From contig CACNTB010000001.1 in assembly GCA_902623305.1 (NCBI GenBank), positions 62,001 to 126,000 of the forward strand: a stretch of 64,000 nt of DNA, read 5' to 3'. The position numbers were made by a program, and so were the translations under genes. Origin of the DNA: an uncultured Pelagibacteraceae bacterium (GTDB lineage: Bacteria > Pseudomonadota > Alphaproteobacteria > Pelagibacterales > Pelagibacteraceae). Of the stretch, positions 26,232 through 33,799 are shown piece after piece. Below the pieces are notes generated by a model. It ran no database searches. It was not told where the DNA came from and was given only the letters and a program-made list of their open reading frames with translations. How positions within the stretch are numbered: the stretch's first letter is position 1; every line of letters starts with the position of its first letter.

Positions 26232-27167
26232 ATGTCTGACAATCTAATAAGTATTAATAATTTATCTAAAATATATGATAATGGATTTGAGGCACTTAAA
26301 AATATTAACTTAGATATAAAAAAAGGTGAAATCTTTGCTATGCTTGGACCAAATGGTGCAGGTAAGACAACTTTAATTAGTATTGTTTGTGGAATTGTAA
26401 AGCCATCATCAGGAAAAGTTTCAGTTGAAAATTTTGACATTATCAATGATTATAGGGAAACACGATCAAGAATAGGTTTAGTTCCACAAGAATTAACGTT
26501 AGAGCAATTTGAAACAGTATTTAATAATGTTTCTTATTCTAGAGGTCTTTACGGAAAAAAACCTGACCCATTGTATATTCAGAAGGTTTTAAAACAGTTA
26601 AGCCTTTGGGATAAAAAGGATTTAGGGTTAAGACAATTATCTGGTGGTATGAAAAGAAGGGTGCTTATTGCTAAAGCATTATCACATGAACCTTCTATTC
26701 TGTTTCTTGACGAACCTACAGCAGGAGTAGATGTAGAATTAAGAAAAGAAATGTGGAAAGTAGTAGAAGATTTAAGAAAAACTGGTGTTACAATTATTTT
26801 AACCACTCATTATATTGAGGAAGCTGAGGCAATTGCAGACAGAGTTGGAGTTATCGATCAAGGTGAACTTATAATTGTAGAACAAAAAAAAGAATTATTA
26901 AAAAAAATGGGTAATAAAATATTAACAGTTGAGTTACAGGAAGAAGTTAAAAAAATTCCTGAAAAATTAAACAAGTATAACCTAACTTTGGGAGATAATA
27001 ATATTTCTCTTAATTATAAATATGACTTAAGAGAGAAGCAAACAGGTATTACTAATCTTTTGCAAGATATAAAAGATTCTGGTTTAAAATTAAGAGATTT
27101 AAAAACTGAGCAAAGTAATTTAGAAAAAATTTTTGTTTCATTAGTAAAGGAAAATAATGAAATTTAA
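26232..27167 (+). CDS. ABC-2 type exporter ATP-binding protein
   Basis: ATPase of 311 residues. Walker A is [12 protein letters not shown] near residue 40, signature [15 protein letters not shown], Walker [13 protein letters not shown] and H-loop TTHYIEEAE. The C-terminal tail of about 80 residues is typical of the NodI/CcmA/drug-exporter group. It overlaps the permease gene by 11 bases, so the pair forms an exporter. The substrate may be a lipid, polysaccharide or drug. Confidence 0.9.
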   Translation: MSDNLISINNLSKIYDNGFEALKNINLDIKKGEIFAMLGPNGAGKTTLISIVCGIVKPSSGKVSVENFDIINDYRETRSRIGLVPQELTLEQFETVFNNVSYSRGLYGKKPDPLYIQKVLKQLSLWDKKDLGLRQLSGGMKRRVLIAKALSHEPSILFLDEPTAGVDVELRKEMWKVVEDLRKTGVTIILTTHYIEEAEAIADRVGVIDQGELIIVEQKKELLKKMGNKILTVELQEEVKKIPEKLNKYNLTLGDNNISLNYKYDLREKQTGITNLLQDIKDSGLKLRDLKTEQSNLEKIFVSLVKENNEI

Positions 27168-27924
27168 TTATATTGCTTTAAAAGCAATCTATCTTCATGA
27201 AATGGATCGTTTTAGAAGAACTTTGGCTCAATCTTTATTATCACCCGTCTTATCCACTTCACTTTATTTTATTGTATTTGGATCAGTAATTGGAGGGTAT
27301 GTTCAAAAAATAGATGGAATTAGTTATGGCTCATACATTGTTCCCGGGCTTTTAATGTTAACTTTACTAACACAATCAATAAGTAATACATCTTTTGGTA
27401 TTTTTTTTCCTAAGTTTAATGGAACAATTTACGAAATTCTTGCAGCTCCAATTTCTACATTGGAGATAGTACTTGCATTTGTTGGAGCTGGCGCAACTAA
27501 GACGTTAATAGTTGGTGCTATGATTTTTTTAACAGCAACATTTTTTGTTGAAGTAGAGGTAAAGTATCCAGTCTTAATGATATTTTTATTATTTCTAGTA
27601 TCTTTTACTTTTGCCCTTTTTGGTTTTTTAATTGGTTTAATGAGCTCAAATTTTGAGCAAATGTCCATAATTCCATCTTTAGTAATAACGCCAATGGTAT
27701 TTTTGGGCGGTAGTTTATATTCATTAGATATGCTGCCTGAGTTTTGGCAAATTGTTACTTATTTTAATCCTGTAGTTTATCTAATTAATGGTCTTAGATA
27801 TGCATTTTATGGGGTTTCGGATTTTAATATTTGGATAAGTGTTGGGATAATGTTGTCATTTCTTGTAATTTGTATTCTACTTGTGACTAGTCTTCTAAAG
27901 AGAGGATATAATATAAAAGCGTAA
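27157..27924 (+). CDS. ABC-2 type exporter permease
   Basis: Integral membrane subunit of 255 residues with six hydrophobic helices. The ABC-2 signature region is seen in [20 protein letters not shown] and [18 protein letters not shown]. It partners with the preceding ATPase, with overlapping coding ends. The transported substrate cannot be deduced. Confidence 0.9.
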   Translation: MKFNYIALKAIYLHEMDRFRRTLAQSLLSPVLSTSLYFIVFGSVIGGYVQKIDGISYGSYIVPGLLMLTLLTQSISNTSFGIFFPKFNGTIYEILAAPISTLEIVLAFVGAGATKTLIVGAMIFLTATFFVEVEVKYPVLMIFLLFLVSFTFALFGFLIGLMSSNFEQMSIIPSLVITPMVFLGGSLYSLDMLPEFWQIVTYFNPVVYLINGLRYAFYGVSDFNIWISVGIMLSFLVICILLVTSLLKRGYNIKA

Positions 27925-27926
27925 TT

Positions 27927-27953
27927 TAAAAAATAGCCCAATTGAGGGCTATA
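27927..27953 (-). terminator. Intrinsic terminator of aceA (minus strand)
   Basis: ATAGCCC (27933-27939) and GGGCTAT (27946-27952) form a 7-bp stem with a 6-base loop. On the minus strand the stem is followed by six T residues; on the plus strand it is followed by A residues. It therefore acts for aceA, 25 bases beyond its stop. Confidence 0.8.
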
Positions 27954-27977
27954 AAAAAATGGAGAGGGATATATTTT

Positions 27978-29252
27978 TTAAAACTGTTCTGACTCAGTGG
28001 ATCCAGCCATTGCTGTGGTTGAGCTTTGACCGCTACTAATAGTATTTGATACTGCATCAAAATAAGATGTACCAACTTCTCTTTGATGTTTGACGCTAGT
28101 ATAACCATCTTTTTCTCGAGCAAATTCTTGTTGTTGAATTCTAGAGTAGGCAGCCATACCTTCTTTTCTATATTTTTCAGCAAGTTCAAAGATTGCAATA
28201 TTTTGAGTATGAAAACCAGCAAGAGTAATAAATTGAAATTTATAACCCATTTTTGCAATTTCTTGTTGGAATGAAGCAATTTCATCATCGCTTAAATGTT
28301 TTTTCCAATTAAAAGAAGGTGAACAATTATAAGCTAAAAGTTTTCCAGGAAATTTTTCATGTATAGCATCAGCAAACTTTTTAGCTTCAGCTAAATTAGG
28401 TGTTGCAGTCTCACACCAAATTAAATCAGCATAAGGGGCATAAGCTAAACCTCTAGAGATAGCTTGTTCAATTCCATCTTTTACATAATGAAAACCTTCA
28501 GGAGATCTTTCACCTGTCAAAAATGGTTTATCATTTTCATCAAAATCATTCGTAATTAGTTTTGCAGCATTCGCATCAGTTCTCGCTAAAATAATTAATG
28601 AAACCTCTGCAATATCAGCAGCCAATCTTGCAGCTTTAAGATTTTTTACCATTGTGCCTGTAGGAACTAAAACTTTACCACCCATGTGACCACATTTTTT
28701 TTCACTAGCTAGTTGATCTTCAAAGTGTACACCTGCTGCACCTGCTCTTATAAATTTTTTGGTTAATTCAAATACATTTAATGGACCACCAAATCCAGCT
28801 TCACCATCAGCAATGATGGGTAACATATAATCTGTTCTATCTTCTTTTTTCATATCGCCGTCTTGAATTTCCATATGTTGAATTTGATCAGCTCTGATTA
28901 ATGAATTATTCATCGACTCAACTAATTTTGGTGCACTATCATAAGGATATAGAGATTGATCTGGATACATCTCGCCAGCTGTATTTGCATCAGCAGCGAC
29001 CTGCCATCCACTTAAGTAAATTGCTTTTAAACCAGCTTTAGCATGTTGTACTGCTTGATTACCTGACAATGAACCAAGTGTATTTACATAAGGTTCAGAA
29101 TTTAATAACTTCCAAAGTTTTTGAGATTGATGTTTACATAAAGAATATTCGATTTTAATAGAACCCCTTAATCTCTCCACTTCTTCTGAAGTATAATCTC
29201 TTTTTATTCCTGCAAACCTTTTTAGATCGTATGAGATATTTTCTGCGCTCAT
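27978..29252 (-). CDS. aceA: Isocitrate lyase
   Basis: Glyoxylate-bypass enzyme that splits isocitrate to succinate and glyoxylate. It has 424 residues, close to the bacterial norm. The catalytic signature is [10 protein letters not shown] (KKCGH, catalytic Cys). Other family blocks are [32 protein letters not shown] and [11 protein letters not shown]. It is preceded on the same strand by a small ORF and then by a divergent ScfR-type regulator, an arrangement that suggests local control of the bypass. Confidence 0.97.
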   Translation of the reverse strand: MSAENISYDLKRFAGIKRDYTSEEVERLRGSIKIEYSLCKHQSQKLWKLLNSEPYVNTLGSLSGNQAVQHAKAGLKAIYLSGWQVAADANTAGEMYPDQSLYPYDSAPKLVESMNNSLIRADQIQHMEIQDGDMKKEDRTDYMLPIIADGEAGFGGPLNVFELTKKFIRAGAAGVHFEDQLASEKKCGHMGGKVLVPTGTMVKNLKAARLAADIAEVSLIILARTDANAAKLITNDFDENDKPFLTGERSPEGFHYVKDGIEQAISRGLAYAPYADLIWCETATPNLAEAKKFADAIHEKFPGKLLAYNCSPSFNWKKHLSDDEIASFQQEIAKMGYKFQFITLAGFHTQNIAIFELAEKYRKEGMAAYSRIQQQEFAREKDGYTSVKHQREVGTSYFDAVSNTISSGQSSTTAMAGSTESEQF

Positions 29253-29301
29253 TATTTAAGTCCTATTATGTTAATTATGAAAAATGAATTAGTGGAGGGA
29301 A

Positions 29302-29463
29302 TTAATTATTATCGGCTGTTTTTTCGATAATATCATTCATTCCACTTGAACCCCAATCACAATGATCATCTCTCATATAAATGCCTCTGCTATTGTGATG
29401 ATCTAAATCTTCTTTTTTGATGATTTGAACTTCATTTTCAGTGTTATTTAATTTTTTGTTCAT
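29302..29463 (-). CDS. Small acidic protein (53 residues) between aceA and its regulator
   Basis: A 53-residue frame with ATG at 29461-29463 and TAA at 29302-29304, on the same strand as aceA and 49 bases ahead of it. The composition is non-random, with a charged helix-like start (NTENEVQIIKKEDLDHH) and a distinct core RDDHCDWGSSGMNDIIEKTA. It begins 12 bases from the regulatory box cluster, so the aceA promoter probably lies upstream of it and the two are co-transcribed. I do not recognise the family. Confidence 0.6.
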   Translation of the reverse strand: MNKKLNNTENEVQIIKKEDLDHHNSRGIYMRDDHCDWGSSGMNDIIEKTADNN

Positions 29464-29475
29464 ATAAACCTTATA

Positions 29476-29566
29476 ATTTACAAGATTTACAATATCTACT
29501 AAAAACCTCTATTTTACTTGTAAATTTAGTTTATTTTTTGTAAATTAAAATTTACAAAATTTACAA
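29476..29566. promoter_or_regulatory. Cluster of six ATTTACAA/TTGTAAAT boxes, probable operator
   Basis: ATTTACAA occurs at 29476, 29485, 29550 and 29559, and its complement TTGTAAAT at 29518 and 29538. The two ATTTACAA pairs each have the same 9-base spacing, and the inverted copies are 20 bases apart. The cluster fills the divergent region between the aceA unit and the ScfR-type regulator gene (start 29579). The motif resembles the TTTGCAAA-like sites I recall for RamB/ScfR regulators of acetate metabolism. Confidence 0.65.
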
Positions 29567-29578
29567 ATAATTAGATTT

Positions 29579-31273
29579 ATGCAGATAAACAGTCAAATTG
29601 GTGAAAATATTAGAAAATTTAGGAAGCAGCTTGGTCTACAAGCTAATAAGTTAGCTGAACAATTATCAATTTCTCCAAGTTTTTTAAATTTAATTGAGAG
29701 TGGAAAAAGAAATATTGATGCAGATTTATTGTTAAAGATTTGCGAAGAATTAAGAATTGAACTCTCAGATTTAAAAACAGATAAAATCGTTGATCTCAAT
29801 AATTCAAAAAATGCAATTTCTAAATTTTCTAAAGGTAAAAATTTGAAAAAGTTAGATTTAAAAATTGGACCAAAAATTAGAGCTTTTAGAAGACAATTAG
29901 GGTTACAGGCAAATAAATTTGCAGAACAATTAGGTATTTCTCCAACATACTTAAATTTAATAGAGGGTGGAAAAAGAAAAATAGATGGAGATTTATTAAT
30001 TAAAATTAGTAAAGAATTAAGAGTAGAGCTTTCAGATTTAACTAGCAAAAGTGATATAAATTTGGAAAATGATATATCTGAATTGTTAGACGACCAATTG
30101 TTTGAAGATTTAGATATATTAGGACCGGAAGTTAAAGATTTAGTTAGCACTAATCCAAAAATTGCAAGAGCATTAATTAAATTAGGTGATAATTTTAAAC
30201 AAAAAGATCATGAAATTGTAAATAAAGTAGAAAATATTTCAGGAAAAATTATCGACAGTAGAAAAGCCTCTTTTCCAGGTGAGGTTATTTCAGATTTCTT
30301 ACAGGAAAATAAAAACTATTTTCCAAAATTAGAAGATTTTGCAAATAATATTTTTGATAAAGTACAAAAAAATAATAGAACTAGATATATAGCACTGTGT
30401 GATTATTTAAAAAAAGAATATTCTATTACAGTTAAAGATGTAATTCCAGAGGAAGAAAAACCTTTTTCAAAAATATACAATAAAGCAAAAAAAGAACTTT
30501 TGTTAAGTGACTATAACTCTCTAGAAACAAAAAAATTACATGCAGCTGCTCAAATTGCACAAGAGGGCGCAATTAACATAATTACTGATTATTTATCAAA
30601 TTTTAATTTTCCATCTGATGAGTCAAAAAGATTAACTCAAGTAGCACTTTTAAATTATTGTGGAGCAGCAATTTTAATGCCATACAAACTTTTTCATAAT
30701 GAATGTAAAAAATTAAAATATGACCTTGAACTTTTGCAAAATACATTTGCCACATCATTTGAACAAGTAGCTCATAGAGTTACATGTTTACAAGATCCAA
30801 AACTCCCAGGTATACCATTTCATATGTTGAGAACAGACATAGCAGGCAATATTTCTAAAAGATTTTCATTATCAGGTATTGAAATACCACGTTATGGAGG
30901 AGCGTGTCCTAGATGGAATGTATATTCTGCTTTTACAAGACCAGGTGTTATACAAGCTGCTGTAAGTAAAATGACTAATGGTGAAAAATATGTTTGCATA
31001 GCCAGAACTGTTGAAAAAGGCGTTGGTAGATATGGTCAATCAAAAAGTATTTTGTCTATTGGACTTGGATGTGAAGCCAAATATGCTAAAGAGTTTGTTT
31101 ACACAGAAAATCTTGATATTTCTGATAAAAAAACTGAAATTCCAATTGGAGTATCTTGTAGAACGTGTGACAGGTTAGATTGTTCTCAAAGAGCATTTCC
31201 GCCATTACATAAGAAATTTGATGTAGATATTAATACAAGAGGAGTATCTGTATATGTTAACGATAATAATTAA
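29579..31273 (+). CDS. ScfR/RamB-type XRE regulator with two tandem HTH domains
   Basis: A 564-residue transcription regulator. Family relatives have one N-terminal Cro/CI helix-turn-helix, an ImmA/IrrE-like middle and a C-terminal DUF2083 domain with cysteines. Here the HTH unit is present twice: residues 6-63 (RKFRKQLGLQANKLAEQL) and about 96-155 (RAFRRQLGLQANKFAEQL), nearly the same in sequence. The C terminus has CRTCDRLDCSQRAFPPLH, typical of short-chain-acyl-responsive ScfR proteins. Divergent position next to aceA suggests control of the glyoxylate bypass, perhaps sensing an acyl-CoA. The box cluster upstream implies autoregulation. Confidence 0.88.
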   Translation: MQINSQIGENIRKFRKQLGLQANKLAEQLSISPSFLNLIESGKRNIDADLLLKICEELRIELSDLKTDKIVDLNNSKNAISKFSKGKNLKKLDLKIGPKIRAFRRQLGLQANKFAEQLGISPTYLNLIEGGKRKIDGDLLIKISKELRVELSDLTSKSDINLENDISELLDDQLFEDLDILGPEVKDLVSTNPKIARALIKLGDNFKQKDHEIVNKVENISGKIIDSRKASFPGEVISDFLQENKNYFPKLEDFANNIFDKVQKNNRTRYIALCDYLKKEYSITVKDVIPEEEKPFSKIYNKAKKELLLSDYNSLETKKLHAAAQIAQEGAINIITDYLSNFNFPSDESKRLTQVALLNYCGAAILMPYKLFHNECKKLKYDLELLQNTFATSFEQVAHRVTCLQDPKLPGIPFHMLRTDIAGNISKRFSLSGIEIPRYGGACPRWNVYSAFTRPGVIQAAVSKMTNGEKYVCIARTVEKGVGRYGQSKSILSIGLGCEAKYAKEFVYTENLDISDKKTEIPIGVSCRTCDRLDCSQRAFPPLHKKFDVDINTRGVSVYVNDNN

Positions 31274-31276
31274 ATA

Positions 31277-31441
31277 ATGATTAAATATATTCTTCCAGCA
31301 ATTATCATTTTTTTAATCGTTTTATTTTGGGAAAAAATTACTGAGTTTGTGGAAAAAAAATTCAATATTAAGCTTAATTATTTTGTTATTAGCTCAATTA
31401 TTGCACTAATTGCGATTATTCTTTTGCTCCTTAATTATTAG
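31277..31441 (+). CDS. Small two-helix membrane protein, 54 residues
   Basis: Frame from ATG 31277 to TAG 31439-31441, starting 3 bases after the regulator stop. Two hydrophobic segments (ILPAIIIFLIVLFW and YFVIISS-like IIALIAIILLLL) flank a charged loop EKITEFVEKKFNIKL. Length, location and hydropathy favour a real short gene, probably co-transcribed with the regulator. No family recognised. Confidence 0.55.
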   Translation: MIKYILPAIIIFLIVLFWEKITEFVEKKFNIKLNYFVISSIIALIAIILLLLNY

Positions 31442-31469
31442 GATTTAAATTATTAAATTCATTAAATAA

Positions 31470-32216
31470 ATGGAAATAAACTTATTATTTTTTTTTACGG
31501 TTGTTCCAGCCATAATTTTATACGGAATTGCAAAATCAGGTTTAGGTGGTTCAATGACTTTAATATCTGTTCCTTTAATGACATTAGTAATGCCGTTAAA
31601 TCAAGCGTTAGGAATTATTTTGCCGATTTTAATATTTTCAGATTTTATTGCTATTTATAAATATAGAAAAGAATTTGATTTAGGAACTTTAAAATTAATG
31701 GTTCCTTTTGCTGCCACTGGTATAATTATAGGATCTTTAACTTTTTCATATTTTTCAGAGGAATTATTAAAATTTATAATTGGAGTAATGGGCTTCTTAT
31801 TTGCAGGTCATTATTTTTTTATAAAAAAAGATAAAGAAAAAAAATCAGAGAAAAATTTTTTAAAAGGTGGCACATGTTCAGTAGTTGCAGGGTTTACAAG
31901 TTTTTGTGTTCATGCTGGAGGAACCCCAGTAAGTCTTTATTTGCTTCCGTTGAGAATGAAAAAAGAAATATATGTTGGTACAAGAATATTTTTTTTCACT
32001 TTTGTGAATTTAATTAAACTTCCTTTGTATATTAATTTATCTATGACAAATTTAGAATCTTTTAAACATTCAGCAATATTATTTCCAGTTGCGTTATTAG
32101 GAATATTGATTGGATATCAATTACTTAAAATTATTGAAGAAAAATTGTTTTACAATATTTTATATGCTTTAATTTTTGTTACCAGTACAAAGCTTTTATA
32201 CGATTATCTAATATGA
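31470..32216 (+). CDS. TSUP (TauE/SafE) family permease
   Basis: Integral membrane protein of 248 residues with seven to eight hydrophobic helices. The N-terminal motif GIAKSGLGGSMTLISVPLM and the second-half repeat VVAGFTSFCVHAGGTPVSLYL are typical of TauE/SafE transporters, which export or import small organosulfur or carboxylate anions. It stands alone between the regulator unit and a hypothetical gene. Distinct from the larger TSUP protein at 60026. Confidence 0.85.
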   Translation: MEINLLFFFTVVPAIILYGIAKSGLGGSMTLISVPLMTLVMPLNQALGIILPILIFSDFIAIYKYRKEFDLGTLKLMVPFAATGIIIGSLTFSYFSEELLKFIIGVMGFLFAGHYFFIKKDKEKKSEKNFLKGGTCSVVAGFTSFCVHAGGTPVSLYLLPLRMKKEIYVGTRIFFFTFVNLIKLPLYINLSMTNLESFKHSAILFPVALLGILIGYQLLKIIEEKLFYNILYALIFVTSTKLLYDYLI

Positions 32217-32259
32217 TTTTTTTACACATACTAAATTCTAAATAAATGTTTAAATTGAA

Positions 32260-32817
32260 ATGATGAAAAAAGAATTTAATCCAAGAATTAAAGCTAGACT
32301 AAGAAAAAATAGACAAGTATTAAGTAAAAAAATTGATAATCTTTTTGGATGGGTTAAAGGCGCAAAACTTGTTGAGCTTAAAGAGTGCAATACTGAAGAG
32401 GATCCTATAAGACCAGAGTTAGATAATAAGTTTAGAACAGGATATGGAAGAAAAATTTTTGGAGTTGAATACAAAGGAGAAATTCATGCTGTTATGTGTT
32501 TTGCTTACACAAATGAAATTCCAAAAAGCGTTGAGGAACTAGAAAAACTTAGCACTGACGCATTTCTACAAACTGCTATGCGAGACCAGGCTGGTGGTCA
32601 AATAGCTATCGCTTACACCGTATGGTCTAAAAAAAAGGGCGGGGGCAAATTAATAGTAAAAGAAGTATTTAAAAAAATCAAAAAATCTAATCATTTAAAT
32701 AGATTAGTGACTCTCTCGCCACTGACAGAAATGGCAACTAATTTTCATGAAAGAAATGGTGCTAAATTAGTTCAAATTAATGAAACTACACAAAATTTTG
32801 AATATAAAGTCATGTAA
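32260..32817 (+). CDS. Hypothetical protein, possibly GNAT-like acyltransferase
   Basis: A 185-residue soluble protein without signal peptide. An N-terminal basic helix (RIKARLRKNRQVLSKKI) precedes an alpha/beta body: KIFGVEYKGEIHAVMCFA, AIAYTVWSKKKGGGKLIVKE and a C-terminal TNFHERNGAKLVQINETT that looks like the end of a GNAT N-acetyltransferase fold (FHxxxGF). The classical acetyl-CoA motif RxxGxG/A is not clear, although KKKGGGKLI is a possible counterpart. Two ATGs stand in tandem at the start. Function not assigned. Confidence 0.6.
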   Translation: MMKKEFNPRIKARLRKNRQVLSKKIDNLFGWVKGAKLVELKECNTEEDPIRPELDNKFRTGYGRKIFGVEYKGEIHAVMCFAYTNEIPKSVEELEKLSTDAFLQTAMRDQAGGQIAIAYTVWSKKKGGGKLIVKEVFKKIKKSNHLNRLVTLSPLTEMATNFHERNGAKLVQINETTQNFEYKVM

Positions 32818-32819
32818 AA

Positions 32820-33386
32820 ATGAAAATTATTAAACTTTATTTTTTAGTTTTTTGTACTTTATTTATTTTACCCTATTCTACAGTTATGGCTTACGAAGAA
32901 GCAAATTATGAAGTTGTCACTAAAAACGAAGTATATGAGATTAGAAAATACTCTGATCGTTTAGCGGTGGAAACAATGACATCTGGAATAGATAGTAATT
33001 TTAGAAAATTATTTAATTACATTTCAGGCAGAAACGATACTAAGGAGAAAATTAAAATGACAACCCCAGTTACTCAGGTTGAGAAAAATGGAAATATGAG
33101 TATGCAATTTTATTTGCCCTCGAAATTTAACTTAGAAAATGCACCAAATCCCAGTAGGAAAGATGTTAAAATAATTAATATTGAAGGAGCATACTATGCA
33201 GTGTTGAGATATTCTGGACGAGCTTCAGATAGAAATTTTTATAAACATAAAGAAATTTTAGAAAAAGAGTTAAAAAAAAATAATATATCAATTATAAGCC
33301 CACCTATTAGGGCCACATATGACAGTCCATTTACCTTACCAATGAATAGAAGAAATGAGGCTATGTTTAAAGTGGAATTAAATTGA
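32820..33386 (+). CDS. SOUL heme-binding family protein, secreted
   Basis: A 188-residue protein with an N-terminal signal sequence (FLVFCTLFILPYSTVMA) and then a SOUL domain starting YEEANYEVVTKNEVYEIRKY. KIKMTTPVT and the C-terminal PFTLPMNRRNEAMFKVEL are typical blocks. SOUL proteins bind heme or other tetrapyrroles; no histidine ligand can be confidently placed here. Located 2 bases after the GNAT-like gene and overlapping the next gene by 4 bases. Confidence 0.88.
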   Translation: MKIIKLYFLVFCTLFILPYSTVMAYEEANYEVVTKNEVYEIRKYSDRLAVETMTSGIDSNFRKLFNYISGRNDTKEKIKMTTPVTQVEKNGNMSMQFYLPSKFNLENAPNPSRKDVKIINIEGAYYAVLRYSGRASDRNFYKHKEILEKELKKNNISIISPPIRATYDSPFTLPMNRRNEAMFKVELN

Positions 33387-33799
33387 AGAAATCGAAATTT
33401 AAAGCAATGGTATTGTCTTGTATGGATCCAAGATTTCAACATTTAGTTCATAATCATTTAAAGAAAAAAAAATTAATAGGAAAATATAGTGCTTTTACAA
33501 TTGCAGGTGCAGCTGTTGGGGTTACACATAATAAATTTAAACAATGGCATAAAACGTTTTATGACAATTTAGGAACCTCTATTCAGTTACATAAAATAGA
33601 AAAATTAATTGTTATAAATCATAAAGATTGTGGTGCAGCTAAAATAGCTTATGGAAAAAAAGAATTTAGCCTAACGAATGAAAATAAAATTCATAAAGAG
33701 TCATTCTCTAAAATTAAAAAACAAATAAAAAAAAGATTTCCAAAATTAAAAGTAGAATTAAATCTAATTTCTTTAGACAGTAAAATTACTAAATTCTAA
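33383..33799 (+). CDS. Short beta-carbonic-anhydrase-like protein
   Basis: A 138-residue protein with the zinc-site pattern of beta carbonic anhydrases: SCMDPRF (Cys-x-Asp-x-Arg) near residue 12-17 and INHKDCGA (His-x-x-Cys) near residue 77. GAAVGVTHNKF follows the first motif. It is far shorter than ordinary beta enzymes (about 200 residues) and ends with a basic helix and SLDSKITKF. TTG at 33383 is used because the alternative ATG at 33407 would start inside the first beta strand. A CO2/bicarbonate role is possible but not proven. Confidence 0.68.
   Translation: MKKSKFKAMVLSCMDPRFQHLVHNHLKKKKLIGKYSAFTIAGAAVGVTHNKFKQWHKTFYDNLGTSIQLHKIEKLIVINHKDCGAAKIAYGKKEFSLTNENKIHKESFSKIKKQIKKRFPKLKVELNLISLDSKITKF

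Noticed and set aside
29476-29566. Short repeats that might be read as a small CRISPR-like array
   Set aside because: The units are only 8 bases with very short spacing, there are no spacers of constant length and no cas genes; they fit an operator cluster.
29593-30150. 185-residue open frame on the minus strand inside the regulator gene
   Set aside because: It is antisense to the well-supported duplicated HTH region, is rich in Ser/Asn/Leu/Phe as expected from reversed A/T-rich codons, and has no family resemblance.
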